Below are positions 24,746 to 32,431 of a stretch of 64,000 bases of DNA, piece by piece. Made by a program: the position numbers and the translations under genes. The notes under the pieces are model-generated. The model was not told where the DNA came from. It made no database searches and was given only the letters and a program-made list of their open reading frames with translations. Source of the DNA: Xylanibacter ruminicola (lineage in GTDB: Bacteria; Bacteroidota; Bacteroidia; Bacteroidales; Bacteroidaceae); assembly GCA_015060625.1 (NCBI GenBank), contig SUYC01000006.1:1-64000 (forward strand), in the 5' to 3' direction. The stretch's first letter is position 1. Each line of letters opens with the position of its first letter.

Positions 24746-25452
24746 ACAGAATAATCGTTATACTTTGTCTGTTGCTTGGTACTATAACCGTGCAGGCACA
24801 AAACGCATTTGTAGGTCAGCATCGCTATGATGGTGAGCATAAAAACGAGATATCGGGCTATGCAATAGCAGGTAACAACGTGGTTGTTAGTGGCTATGGC
24901 GGTTTCGGTCTCTCGTATAAACGGCATTTGACTGATCGTTGGCATGTGGGTGCCGATGTTCAACAACAGTGGGGCAAGCAGCTCTACTCGAACGACGTGC
25001 AGGGTGGTTACCGGTTGCCCGTCTGGTGGGGTGATATCTATATAGATGGCAAACTGATGTACAACCGCTACAATCGCTGGAATGCCAACGAAACTATCGG
25101 GAACCTCTCTCTGACTTGGGAGATGCCGTATTTCTATCTGCGAGTAGGTGAATCGTATATTCATTGGAAAACCGGTGACTTCGGCTATACCGAACCACTG
25201 ACTCTTACCTTCGGATTCGGAGCCATGATTCGTCCACGTACCAACTCATGGAATATTGGACTCTTTTTCCGTAACTACGACGATTTCTATTATGAGAACT
25301 GGAACATCAACTGGGGACTGAATTTTTACGGGAGACTGACCAAACAGATGTACTTATTTGGCGAACTCAATATCCGTCCCGCTGGCAGTATGAGTCAGTT
25401 GGCCAGTAAATACGAGACATCGGGAAAATTAGGACTTAAATACGCATGGTGA
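24742..25452 (+). CDS. Putative outer-membrane beta-barrel protein
   Basis: 236 residues with a signal peptide (MNRIIVILCLLLGTITVQAQ), then alternating hydrophobic strands with many Tyr and Trp (for example YFYLRVGESYIHW) and an aromatic end, LGLKYAW. This fits a small outer-membrane barrel. Its ATG overlaps the TGA of preA (ATGA), so it is translationally coupled. I do not recognise a named family. Whether it serves nucleobase uptake, as its operon partner might suggest, is only a guess. Confidence 0.7.
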   Translation: MNRIIVILCLLLGTITVQAQNAFVGQHRYDGEHKNEISGYAIAGNNVVVSGYGGFGLSYKRHLTDRWHVGADVQQQWGKQLYSNDVQGGYRLPVWWGDIYIDGKLMYNRYNRWNANETIGNLSLTWEMPYFYLRVGESYIHWKTGDFGYTEPLTLTFGFGAMIRPRTNSWNIGLFFRNYDDFYYENWNINWGLNFYGRLTKQMYLFGELNIRPAGSMSQLASKYETSGKLGLKYAW

Positions 25453-26432
25453 CAATGAAGACTACACATTATATATTATTAGGAGCTGTACTGCTGGTGC
25501 TTTCGGCTTGCGACAAAGTGAGTCCGATTGGAGTATTGGTAAGTGGCACGGGTGTTGAGGATCGTGTTAAGATGTCGAATTCCTATTATCAGGGTCATAA
25601 GGGTGAAGGTAGTATGCTCAGTGGTTATGAAGGGGATGAATACACATTCTTAGTGGGTGCCGACAGTCATCTGACAACTGATGATGGTCGTATGCGCGAA
25701 ATGCTACAGATTGCACTCGATAACAACGATCTACTGATGGCGCATCTGGGTGATATCGCCGATACCAAAGCAGAATACTACATCATACTTGAAGACCTGA
25801 TAGATGAGTATCGAGAGAAATATGCGAAGAAATACTACGCCAAACAGTATTTGTACGATGAAAAATTCTCGCTTGATCAGGTGAGCTATCCCTTTTATCC
25901 AGTGGTGGGCAATCATGATATCACACATAATGGATGGGCATTGTGGTCGAACATATTCCACTCATCGTTCTATGATGTCTATGTGCTGGTAAATCTCGAT
26001 CCTCCTCAGTTAGATCATTTTATTTTCCTCGACTCGGCCAGTGGTACGTTGGGACGTGAACAGGTCAGACTATTAGAAGAAGGCGTATTGAATGATTATT
26101 ATTATACAGGTGAGAAAATAATCCGTCATACCTTCGTATTCAGTCATACCAATATCTTCCGTCCGCGATCAGTAGAGTTCGCCTCTACCTTCCCGCGTGA
26201 GGAGATGTTCTTCCTGTTGAACAAGTTTAGTGAGTGGGAAACGGATATGGTATTCCTAGGGCATGTGCATAAATGGGACTATCAGAAAGTAGGCGATACC
26301 GAATACCTGACGCTCGACTCGATGTGTGAGGCCAACAATCCCCAACCTGGCGATTATCTGGTTCGTGTGCATGTGAAGAAAGACGGCACTATCAGGTGGG
26401 AGAAGGTTAGAATGAATTATACCAAAAAATAA
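25446..26432 (+). CDS. Metallophosphoesterase lipoprotein
   Basis: 328 residues with a lipoprotein signal ending LSAC. Calcineurin-type metal motifs are present in order: ADSHL, LMAHLGDIAD, VVGNHDI, FSHT and FLGHVHKW. The protein is probably membrane-anchored facing the periplasm and hydrolyses a phosphoester or nucleotide. The start at 25446 overlaps the barrel gene by 7 bases; an alternative ATG three codons later (25455, MKTTHYILL) is equally plausible. With preA and the barrel it may form a nucleotide or nucleobase salvage unit, which is inference. Confidence 0.82.
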   Translation: MVTMKTTHYILLGAVLLVLSACDKVSPIGVLVSGTGVEDRVKMSNSYYQGHKGEGSMLSGYEGDEYTFLVGADSHLTTDDGRMREMLQIALDNNDLLMAHLGDIADTKAEYYIILEDLIDEYREKYAKKYYAKQYLYDEKFSLDQVSYPFYPVVGNHDITHNGWALWSNIFHSSFYDVYVLVNLDPPQLDHFIFLDSASGTLGREQVRLLEEGVLNDYYYTGEKIIRHTFVFSHTNIFRPRSVEFASTFPREEMFFLLNKFSEWETDMVFLGHVHKWDYQKVGDTEYLTLDSMCEANNPQPGDYLVRVHVKKDGTIRWEKVRMNYTKK

Positions 26433-26468
26433 CAAAAGGGCGCGCATCAACTGCGGGCCCTTTTGTTG
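26433..26468. terminator. Terminator after the metallophosphoesterase gene, probably bidirectional
   Basis: CAAAAGGGC (26433-26441) pairs with GCCCTTTTG (26457-26465). T-rich tracts flank it on both strands (plus: TTTTGTTGTT; minus: TTATTTTTT). Confidence 0.75.
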
Positions 26469-26826
26469 TTAACTATTCGTTTAACATCTACTAACAAAGT
26501 TTTTAAAACCAACTACTAACTAAATTCGATTGCAAATATACAACATTGTACGACTGTTTGCAAATATTTTAACAATATTTACCCGCTTAAATCAAAAAAG
26601 TACGCATCTTTGCAAAATGATGACTGAAACACATCTTATTTCGACGCATTACTTTACGTATAAAATATGTTAATTATAATTTTAAATTTTCGTTTTATCG
26701 AAAAATATCGTATATTTGCACCAAGAATCTAAGACAATTTAAGCTTTTAAGCCGACTAAGAGAAAATTTCAGATTGTTTTGCATCCTAATGATGCGTTAA
26801 GTGAGGGAAGGAAAAATCTAACGAAT
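26469..26826. other. Intergenic region with outward promoters and no gene
   Basis: A very A/T-rich region. It holds a minus-strand -7 box TATATTTG (26533-26540) that points at the terminator at 26433-26468. It also holds a plus-strand -7 box TATATTTG (26711-26718) that points towards the riboswitch antisense strand. The only frames are an 18-codon one (26618) and a 19-codon one (26827). I see no gene. Confidence 0.5.
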
Positions 26827-26886
26827 GAAAAAACAAAGGGGGAGATGCTGTCGTCGCGACGGGGTCTCCCCCGAACTTATATAATA
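26827..26886 (+). other. 19-codon open frame antisense to the riboswitch terminator
   Basis: ATG AAA AAA CAA, encoding MKKQRGRCCRRDGVSPELI, lies about 110 bp after the plus-strand -7 box at 26711. It overlaps the terminator hairpin, so its composition is dictated by that hairpin. It is listed only as a weak candidate. Confidence 0.12.
26828..26873 (-). terminator. Intrinsic terminator following the cobalamin riboswitch
   Basis: On the minus strand GGGGGAGA (26873-26866) and TCTCCCCC (26846-26839) pair perfectly, then TTTGTTTTTT. A smaller CGTCG/CGACG pairing sits inside. The distance of about 60 bases from the riboswitch fits an expression platform. Confidence 0.8.
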
Positions 26887-26934
26887 ATACACGTATGATT
26901 ACCTTAAGCACCCTTACATCGAGAGTGTTTAGGC

Positions 26935-27105
26935 AACAAAAACGCGAAAGGCTGGTCTTCAGACTTTCCTCCACTGTCTGACGCCTTCTCGCCCAAAACG
27001 GGGCAATGGCCTGTAGTCGGACAGCCATAATGGAGTTCACTGCTGCGGGACAGTCGGAGATTCGCACTCACATTCCCAATTAAGCACTGTTACATGCACC
27101 TTCGC
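26935..27105 (-). ncRNA. Cobalamin (adenosylcobalamin-type) riboswitch with no downstream gene
   Basis: Read on the minus strand the conserved core is present in order. First GGGAA (27078-27074), then GTGCGAATCTCC, then CTGTCCCGCAGCAGTGA (27055-27037). Next come GGCCATTG and GAGAAGGCG, and finally the B12 box AAAGTCTGAAGACCAGCC (26967-26950). These match the conserved blocks of class-I cobalamin riboswitches in Bacteroidetes. An intrinsic terminator follows, but no minus-strand gene lies between it and the convergent metallophosphoesterase gene. The element sits 20-30 bases after the stop of the Lrp/AsnC gene and has no recognisable promoter of its own. Confidence 0.85.
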
Positions 27106-27106
27106 G

Positions 27107-27129
27107 GGCGATATTACGCCAATATCACC
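27107..27129 (-). other. Hairpin between asnC-type gene and riboswitch
   Basis: On the minus strand GGTGATATT and AATATCGCC pair (one G-U) around GGCGT. No T-run follows, so it is not a standard terminator; a processing or stabilising hairpin is possible. Confidence 0.4.
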
Positions 27130-27131
27130 AA

Positions 27132-27629
27132 TTAATCCTCGGCCGACGCTTCGGCTTCGGTATCTTGTGTCAACAGGTCGGCAACAGGCAGCTGACGGTC
27201 GATACCTGTATGGAACGATATCAGGGTCTGACTGCTTGAAAGACCGAGCGGTTGCAGTTTATCATGTATAATTGTCAGCAGATGGTGGTTGTTGCGGGCA
27301 TAGATCTTGATAAACATATCAAAGTTGCCCGTGGTGTAGTGGCACTCCACCACCTCAGGAATCTGCTTGAGCTGTTCAAGTACCTCATCGAACTTTGCGG
27401 GATCTTTCAGGTTCAAACCAATAAAAGCACAAGTTTCGTAGCCCACGCTCTCGGGGTCGATCAGGTACTGGGTGCCCTTGAGTACACCCATATTATTCAT
27501 CTTCTGAATGTGCTGGTGAATAGCAGCACCACTTACATTACATGCACGTGCCACCTCCAGGAATGGGATACGGGCATCGGCGGCTATCAGACTCAGAATC
27601 TGCTTGTCGAGTTCGTCAATTTTTACCAT
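27132..27629 (-). CDS. Lrp/AsnC-family transcriptional regulator
   Basis: 165 residues. The N-terminal winged helix begins KIDELDKQILSLIAADARIPFLEVARACNVSGAAIHQHI (given here only to mark residues 3-41). The C-terminal RAM (ligand-binding) domain contains PEVVECHYTTGNFDMFIKI. Members sense amino acids and form octamers on DNA. It is the last coding gene of the tRNA-ExbB-ExbD operon, 8 bases after the second exbD, and lies just before the riboswitch. The effector is not known. Confidence 0.9.
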   Translation of the reverse strand: MVKIDELDKQILSLIAADARIPFLEVARACNVSGAAIHQHIQKMNNMGVLKGTQYLIDPESVGYETCAFIGLNLKDPAKFDEVLEQLKQIPEVVECHYTTGNFDMFIKIYARNNHHLLTIIHDKLQPLGLSSSQTLISFHTGIDRQLPVADLLTQDTEAEASAED

Positions 27630-27637
27630 AGCAGTAG

Positions 27638-28090
27638 TTATTTTTTGATTTCTGTTGCACTATAATTAATCTTCAAGGCATAGGCCTTTTGCAGCTGGTG
27701 TTTCACCTCGTTGACCAAACCCATTGGTGCCTTTTTATCAACACGCAGACTAACGGTGAGTCGCTGCTGATTTTCTTGAGAGAGCCCACTACGAATGTCT
27801 TCGATACAGGCAGGAATATCGTCTGGCTGCACGATGTCGTTGTTTAACTGTACATGCCAAGCCTCGCCTTGACGACCGATATAGAGATTTACCACGGCCT
27901 GTCTATTAGCCAACTTCTGCACCTCACTGCCCTGTGGCACCTGCAGGCGCACCTTTACCTCGTCGCTACGCATGTGGGTAACAATCATGAAAAAGAAAAG
28001 CACCGTGAAAATCAGGTCGGGCATCGATGCCACGTTGAGTGATGGCACGCTGCGATGACTCTGACTGAACATGCTACGCATGGGTCTCAT
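27638..28090 (-). CDS. exbD: ExbD/TolR biopolymer transport protein, second copy
   Basis: 150 residues: a short cytoplasmic start (MRPMRSMFSQSHRSVPSLNV), one membrane helix beginning MPDLIFTVLFFFMIV with the conserved Asp, and a periplasmic domain. It couples proton flow with ExbB to TonB. The start ATG at 28090 overlaps the TGA of the preceding exbD (ATGA). The longer frame from 28210 is only that gene read out of frame. Confidence 0.88.
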   Translation of the reverse strand: MRPMRSMFSQSHRSVPSLNVASMPDLIFTVLFFFMIVTHMRSDEVKVRLQVPQGSEVQKLANRQAVVNLYIGRQGEAWHVQLNNDIVQPDDIPACIEDIRSGLSQENQQRLTVSLRVDKKAPMGLVNEVKHQLQKAYALKINYSATEIKK

Positions 28091-28644
28091 TGGCCACCTC
28101 CTTTCTGGTTTGTCGCCGCCTTCGCCGACGTTCCGTCGCCTACCAGCAGTCCTTCGCTGATACGCTGTGGATAGTACTCGTTCATCAGTGTGCGCTGTTC
28201 GGCAGTACACTGCTCATAGTTTTTGCCATAGTGTTTGAGCGCATATGTCTGGCGCAGGTTCTGGTAAGCCCCCACAATGGCATCCTGCATACGAAAGTAA
28301 GCCTCGTAGGTAGATTGGGCATCGGCCTCAATCTGTACCACATGACCAGTACGGTTCACGGCTGCCAGCGTACGCACCTCGGCAGTTAGCTGCTCCAACG
28401 TCACAGGTTTACCATCGCACGACAGATGGTTCTGCGCGTCCAGCTTCACCTGCATCACGTTGTTTCGATTGATATCCTTTGGTGTTTCGTGCTCCAATGG
28501 TGGTGGCGCCATCTGTCGCAACAACCCCTTCTCCGTGTCCATCGATGAGGTCACGAGGAAGAAGATCAGCAACATAAACGAGATGTCGGCTGTCGATGTA
28601 GTGTTCAGCTCCGGAATCTGCTGACGATAGCGCTTACGAAACAT
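28087..28644 (-). CDS. exbD: ExbD/TolR biopolymer transport protein, first copy
   Basis: 185 residues, with RKRYRQQIPELNTTSTADISFMLLIFFLV: the conserved Asp just before the single membrane helix, then a periplasmic domain. Bacteroidetes commonly encode two different ExbD proteins next to one ExbB. The first 40 bases overlap the end of the small membrane protein gene in another frame. It is part of the proton channel that energises TonB-dependent transporters. Confidence 0.9.
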   Translation of the reverse strand: MFRKRYRQQIPELNTTSTADISFMLLIFFLVTSSMDTEKGLLRQMAPPPLEHETPKDINRNNVMQVKLDAQNHLSCDGKPVTLEQLTAEVRTLAAVNRTGHVVQIEADAQSTYEAYFRMQDAIVGAYQNLRQTYALKHYGKNYEQCTAEQRTLMNEYYPQRISEGLLVGDGTSAKAATNQKGGGQ

Positions 28645-28964
28645 CCGATAATCAATATAATAGAGGTGTATATAAACATATCAGCGACACGCAACCAGAA
28701 GCCATCGGTGAGCAGCGTGCCATTCGTGAGGATGGGCTGGGTAGAACCCAGAGCGAAGGTAACCACCATGATGAGCACAAACCCCACAGCCACCAGCCAA
28801 CCAATACGACCAGCAGGCACACCGTTAACCACATCGCTTCCCTTACGACGGTTGCGCAAGCCATGCCATACCGAATAGGCTGTCACACCCATGGCAACAG
28901 CTAATGTGATATACATCAGCCACAGCATCACATCGGCAATAGCAGGAGAAATAAAACTATTCAT
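28605..28964 (-). CDS. Small membrane protein between exbB and exbD
   Basis: 119 residues with three hydrophobic segments (about 10-30, 55-75 and 90-115) and no recognised domain. It sits between exbB and exbD, a place where Bacteroidetes often have an unnamed membrane protein, so a role as an accessory of the TonB motor is plausible. The ATG at 28964 is preferred over the GTG one codon earlier; both fall in a heptamer repeat. The end overlaps exbD by 40 bases. Confidence 0.75.
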   Translation of the reverse strand: MNSFISPAIADVMLWLMYITLAVAMGVTAYSVWHGLRNRRKGSDVVNGVPAGRIGWLVAVGFVLIMVVTFALGSTQPILTNGTLLTDGFWLRVADMFIYTSIILIIGCFVSAIVSRFRS

Positions 28965-28985
28965 CACTCTTCACTATTCACTCTT
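28959..28985 (-). repeat. Heptamer repeat at the exbB stop / next start
   Basis: On the minus strand GAGTGAATAGTGAAGAGTGATG holds GTGAATA and GTGAAGA units. The TAG stop of exbB and the GTG/ATG start of the next gene lie within it. Confidence 0.6.
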
Positions 28986-29801
28986 TGTCTTCCACTCTGC
29001 AATCAGGTCGAGCAGCGTAATGGCAGCCTCTTCCATCTGGGCAGTCAAGCGTTCAATCTTAGAGAGGATATAGCTGTAGAACAGCTGCAGTACCAGCGCC
29101 ACTATGATACCAAAGATGGTAGTAATCAGCGCCACCTTCATTCCCTGAGCCACGATGGTAGGACCAATATCGCCTACCTGCTGAATCTGATCGAAGGCCA
29201 TCACCATACCAATCACCGTGCCAAGGAAACCGAGCGACGGGGCCATGGCAATGAAAAGCTTAATCCACGAACAACCTTTCTCGAGGTTGGCTGTTTGCAG
29301 ACCACCAAAGTTGGTGATGCTGCGCTCAATGGCATCCATGGGCTGTTTGATGTGCAGCAAACCTTGATAGCACACAGATGCGACGGGTCCACGGGTGTTA
29401 CGGCAGAGCGTTTTTGCACCCTCCACATCATTGGCCTTCAGGCGCTGTTCGATATCGGCCATCAGTTGGTGGCTCTTAATTTCACTCAGTGTCAGATAGA
29501 TAATACGCTCGATGCAGAAGGCCAGACCAAGCACCAGGGCCAGAGCCACAAGCGACATAAAGGCAACGTTACCATCCACAAACTTGGTCTTCAGTTGTTT
29601 GTGCAAGCCGCCACCCTCTTCGGCATCATCGCCGGTGAGGGCCTCCAACTCACCATCCATCACGGTCATCGAGTCGGAAGCAGCTGCGGCAACAGTATCA
29701 GCAACAGCCACCGTATCTGACTTTACTTGAGGCTCAGCAAAAACGGTTTGCGTAAAGCTGAGCAAACCTATCAGTGTCAATAGAAATAACAATCGTTTCA
29801 T
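28974..29801 (-). CDS. exbB: ExbB/MotA/TolQ proton channel protein
   Basis: 275 residues. A signal-like hydrophobic start ending in VFAE is followed by an acidic linker, then three membrane helices typical of ExbB: one near 85-105, and a pair near 190-260 with MAPSLGFLGTVIGMVMAFDQI. It forms the pentameric proton channel around ExbD that powers TonB. The ATG at 29801 is chosen because upstream in-frame sequence is the tRNA-Ser gene. It starts 14 bases after the tRNA 3' end, so one transcript probably carries both. Confidence 0.9.
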   Translation of the reverse strand: MKRLLFLLTLIGLLSFTQTVFAEPQVKSDTVAVADTVAAAASDSMTVMDGELEALTGDDAEEGGGLHKQLKTKFVDGNVAFMSLVALALVLGLAFCIERIIYLTLSEIKSHQLMADIEQRLKANDVEGAKTLCRNTRGPVASVCYQGLLHIKQPMDAIERSITNFGGLQTANLEKGCSWIKLFIAMAPSLGFLGTVIGMVMAFDQIQQVGDIGPTIVAQGMKVALITTIFGIIVALVLQLFYSYILSKIERLTAQMEEAAITLLDLIAEWKTKSE

Positions 29802-29815
29802 ATCTAAAGAAAATG

Positions 29816-29903
29816 CGGAGAGAACAGGATTCGAACCTGCGAAACCCTTTAGGGGTTTACACGCTTTCCAGGCGTGCCTCTTCAACCACTCGAGCACCTC
29901 TCC
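29816..29903 (-). tRNA. tRNA-Ser (GGA anticodon)
   Basis: 88 bases on the minus strand. The acceptor stem is GGAGAGG with TCTCTCC. The anticodon loop is CTGGAAA, giving GGA. A long variable arm (AACCCCTAAAGGGTTT) is typical of serine tRNAs, and the T loop is GGTTCGAATCC. The discriminator base is G and CCA is not encoded. It reads UCC and UCU codons. The exbB gene follows after 14 bases. Confidence 0.92.
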
Positions 29904-29920
29904 TAACTTATTTATGGATG

Positions 29921-29928
29921 CAAAGGTA
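29921..29928 (-). promoter_or_regulatory. -7 box for the tRNA-Ser/exbB operon
   Basis: Minus-strand TACCTTTG, 18 bp upstream of the tRNA 5' end. No other promoter is seen before exbB. Confidence 0.6.
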
Positions 29929-29953
29929 AGATATTTACCGCACAATCCACGGG

Positions 29954-30733
29954 TTAAACATTTATATTTAATACTTTTTTACAGTTTTCGTTCGTCACTT
30001 TCTCCACCTCTTCCTCGCTAAGCTGATAGGCCTCGGCCAACTTCTTCAGCACGTAGGCCACAAAGGCAGGTTCGTTTCTTTCGCCACGTTTAGGCACAGG
30101 AGCCATATAGGGGGCGTCGGTTTCGAGCACCAAACGATCAAGGGGCACCACAGCAGGCAGTACCTCGGGCAGATGTGACTTCTTGAATGTTGACACACCG
30201 CCGATACCCAGCACAAACCGATCGAACTGCAGCAGTTCCTTGGCCTCGATTTCATTACCAGTAAAACAGTGGAACACACCACCAGGCAACTGGTCCTTAT
30301 AGCGTTTCAGGATGGTTACCATCTCGTTCTGAGCCTTACGACAGTGAATCATCAGTGGCAGCTGCCACTCAACAGCCCATCGTACCTGCTCCTCGAAGGC
30401 CAACAACTGCTCCTGTTCAAACTCGCGGCTCCAGTAGAAGTCAAGCCCCACCTCGCCAACAGCAATGGGTTTCACCCCACCCTGCAGGAAATAAGGTTTT
30501 ATCTGGCTCAGCACCTCTTGCCAGTCGGTCTTTACATCCTCGGGATGCAAGCCCAACATCGGATAGCAATAGTCGGGATAGCGCTTGCAGACACTGATAA
30601 CCGTATCGAGCGACTGTAGATTGATGCCTGGCACACCGATGGCTTGCACGCCAGCCTCGCGGGCCCGTGCAATCACTTCGTCGATATCATCAACGAATTC
30701 CTCACCATCAATATGACAATGCGTATCTATCAT
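29954..30733 (-). CDS. tatD: TatD-family metal-dependent hydrolase
   Basis: 259 residues of an amidohydrolase-like TIM barrel. It opens MIDTHCHID (HxH metal ligands) and carries GEVGLDFYW (Glu), MIHCRKA (His), FHCFTGN (His) and VLETDAPYM (Asp). TatD proteins are cytosolic DNases that trim 3' ends. Its ATG overlaps the stop of the polyprenyl synthase by one base (TGATG), so it is the last gene of the tonB-polyprenyl synthase-tatD operon. Confidence 0.92.
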   Translation of the reverse strand: MIDTHCHIDGEEFVDDIDEVIARAREAGVQAIGVPGINLQSLDTVISVCKRYPDYCYPMLGLHPEDVKTDWQEVLSQIKPYFLQGGVKPIAVGEVGLDFYWSREFEQEQLLAFEEQVRWAVEWQLPLMIHCRKAQNEMVTILKRYKDQLPGGVFHCFTGNEIEAKELLQFDRFVLGIGGVSTFKKSHLPEVLPAVVPLDRLVLETDAPYMAPVPKRGERNEPAFVAYVLKKLAEAYQLSEEEVEKVTNENCKKVLNINV

Positions 30734-31707
30734 CAGCTCTGACGTTTCATCATTTCTGCAGCGTAAGCCTTGATTTCAGTCTTGCGCTCGTCGCTCACCT
30801 TCACCTTCTCGAGATATACCAGACTCTCCTGATAATACTGCTCAATCTTCTGCTCGCACAGTTTGCGGATACCAATCTCGTTATACAGGTTGGTTACGGT
30901 AGCCACCTTCTCGTTGCGATTAAACTCCTTAGCATCAACCCACTTGGTAAGCTCAGCAAGCTGGGTTGGATTAGCACGATTAAAGGCGTTGATGAGCATA
31001 TAGGTCTTCTTATTCGAGGTAATGTCGCCACCAATATTCTTACCAAACACGGCCGGGTCGCCATACACATCCAGCAGGTCGTCCTGCAACTGGAAAGCCA
31101 AGCCAAGCTTCTCGCCAAATTTATACATATTCTCGACATCCTCGGCTGGTGCATCGGCCATAATGGCTCCAATCTTACAAGCACAAGCCAGCAATACACT
31201 GGTCTTCAGTCGAATCATCTCGATATACTCATCTTCGGTGACATCGTTACGATTTTCAAACTCTACATCCAACTGCTGTCCCTCACCAATCTCAAGGGTG
31301 GTTTGGATAAACACCTTGAAAATAGCAGGCAACTTGGCTGGATCGCAATCCTCTACACGCTCAAAGGCCTGAAGCAGCATGGTATCACCCGACAGGATAG
31401 CACGGTTGGCATCCCACTTCTTGTGGACGGTCTCATGCCCACGACGCATATCAGCGTTATCCATCAGGTCGTCGTGCAACAGTGTGAAGTTGTGATAGGT
31501 TTCCAGTCCGATGGCCTGAGACATAATGCTCAGAGGATTGTCTTTATAGAGATTATACGCCAACATTGTAAGTACTGGGCGCACACGTTTGCCACCAATA
31601 GACAGTACGTACTTGATGGGATCGTACAACGAGGCTGGTTGACGATCGTAAACCAGATTGTCGAGAGCCTCATTCACTTTTTTCAGTAAATCTTCAGAAG
31701 TATACAT
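30733..31707 (-). CDS. Polyprenyl diphosphate synthase
   Basis: 324 residues. The first Asp-rich motif is LLHDDLMDNADMRRG (about residues 80-95) and the second is LQDDLLDVYGD (about 210). It condenses allylic diphosphates with isopentenyl diphosphate. There is no insertion in the first motif, and an aromatic residue (Phe) lies five positions before it. This pattern usually limits products to around C20, but chain length must be tested. It is cytosolic and lies in an operon between tonB and tatD. Confidence 0.9.
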   Translation of the reverse strand: MYTSEDLLKKVNEALDNLVYDRQPASLYDPIKYVLSIGGKRVRPVLTMLAYNLYKDNPLSIMSQAIGLETYHNFTLLHDDLMDNADMRRGHETVHKKWDANRAILSGDTMLLQAFERVEDCDPAKLPAIFKVFIQTTLEIGEGQQLDVEFENRNDVTEDEYIEMIRLKTSVLLACACKIGAIMADAPAEDVENMYKFGEKLGLAFQLQDDLLDVYGDPAVFGKNIGGDITSNKKTYMLINAFNRANPTQLAELTKWVDAKEFNRNEKVATVTNLYNEIGIRKLCEQKIEQYYQESLVYLEKVKVSDERKTEIKAYAAEMMKRQS

Positions 31708-31712
31708 ATCTT

Positions 31713-32408
31713 TTATAAATTAAATACAATTGGAATGCACACCATCGTTCGGCAGGGTTTGGCATTCATCATACCGGCCTTCCACTGTGGCATGGTTTTA
31801 AGCACACGCATCACCTCGGCATCGCAGGCAGGTTCCAAAGGCTGTACCACCTGCAAGTCGCTCAACGAGCCATCCTTATTGACGACAAACTGTGCCACCA
31901 CTCTGCCCTTAATTTTTCGTTGCTGGGCCGAGGGAGGATATTTCAGGTTCTGCGTGAGCCACTTCATAAACTCGACGGCACCACCAGGAAACTGCGGCAG
32001 ATCTTCGACCACACGGAAGTCGATGGGCTCGTCGTACATATCCACCACCTGAGGCTTCTCTTCGGCAGCCTTCTCGGTAGGTTCTTCTTGTTCGGTCTCT
32101 TCCTGCAGGATGGGTTCGGGTGGCAGTTCCACATCGTTATCCACCAGATGCAACTGCTCGCTCTCTTGTTTCTCAATCTTTTTCTCCTGAGGTATCATCA
32201 TCGGCACTTCGTCCTTATCGCGCTTCAGAGGCGAGAGTTCTACCTCGGCTTCCAGACTGTCGTCGTCATCAAAAAGCGCCCAGCCGGCACCGCCACTGTT
32301 CCACTCAAGAAGCACAAAAAGCGTGGCCAGCACCACAATCAGTCCCAGCAGGAACCCCTGTGTGCGTTTCTGCTCCAAATCCGCTTCGCTACTCTTCTTG
32401 ATTTCCAT
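31713..32408 (-). CDS. tonB: Energy transducer TonB
   Basis: 231 residues: a short cytoplasmic start, one membrane helix (about 18-37), a long acidic and Pro/Glu-rich periplasmic spacer, and a C-terminal TonB domain (KIKGRVVAQFVVNKDGSLSD ... MPQWKAGM). It transmits the ExbBD proton energy to outer-membrane transporters such as the SusC of this window. It is the first gene of its operon, with a promoter at 32432-32439 divergent from porQ. Confidence 0.92.
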   Translation of the reverse strand: MEIKKSSEADLEQKRTQGFLLGLIVVLATLFVLLEWNSGGAGWALFDDDDSLEAEVELSPLKRDKDEVPMMIPQEKKIEKQESEQLHLVDNDVELPPEPILQEETEQEEPTEKAAEEKPQVVDMYDEPIDFRVVEDLPQFPGGAVEFMKWLTQNLKYPPSAQQRKIKGRVVAQFVVNKDGSLSDLQVVQPLEPACDAEVMRVLKTMPQWKAGMMNAKPCRTMVCIPIVFNL

Positions 32409-32431
32409 CTACTGTTTCATTAAACCGAGTG

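Noticed and set aside
26786..27067. Minus-strand frame of 93 codons over the riboswitch
   Set aside because: It runs through conserved riboswitch blocks and the terminator hairpin, which explain its composition. The RNA interpretation is much better supported.
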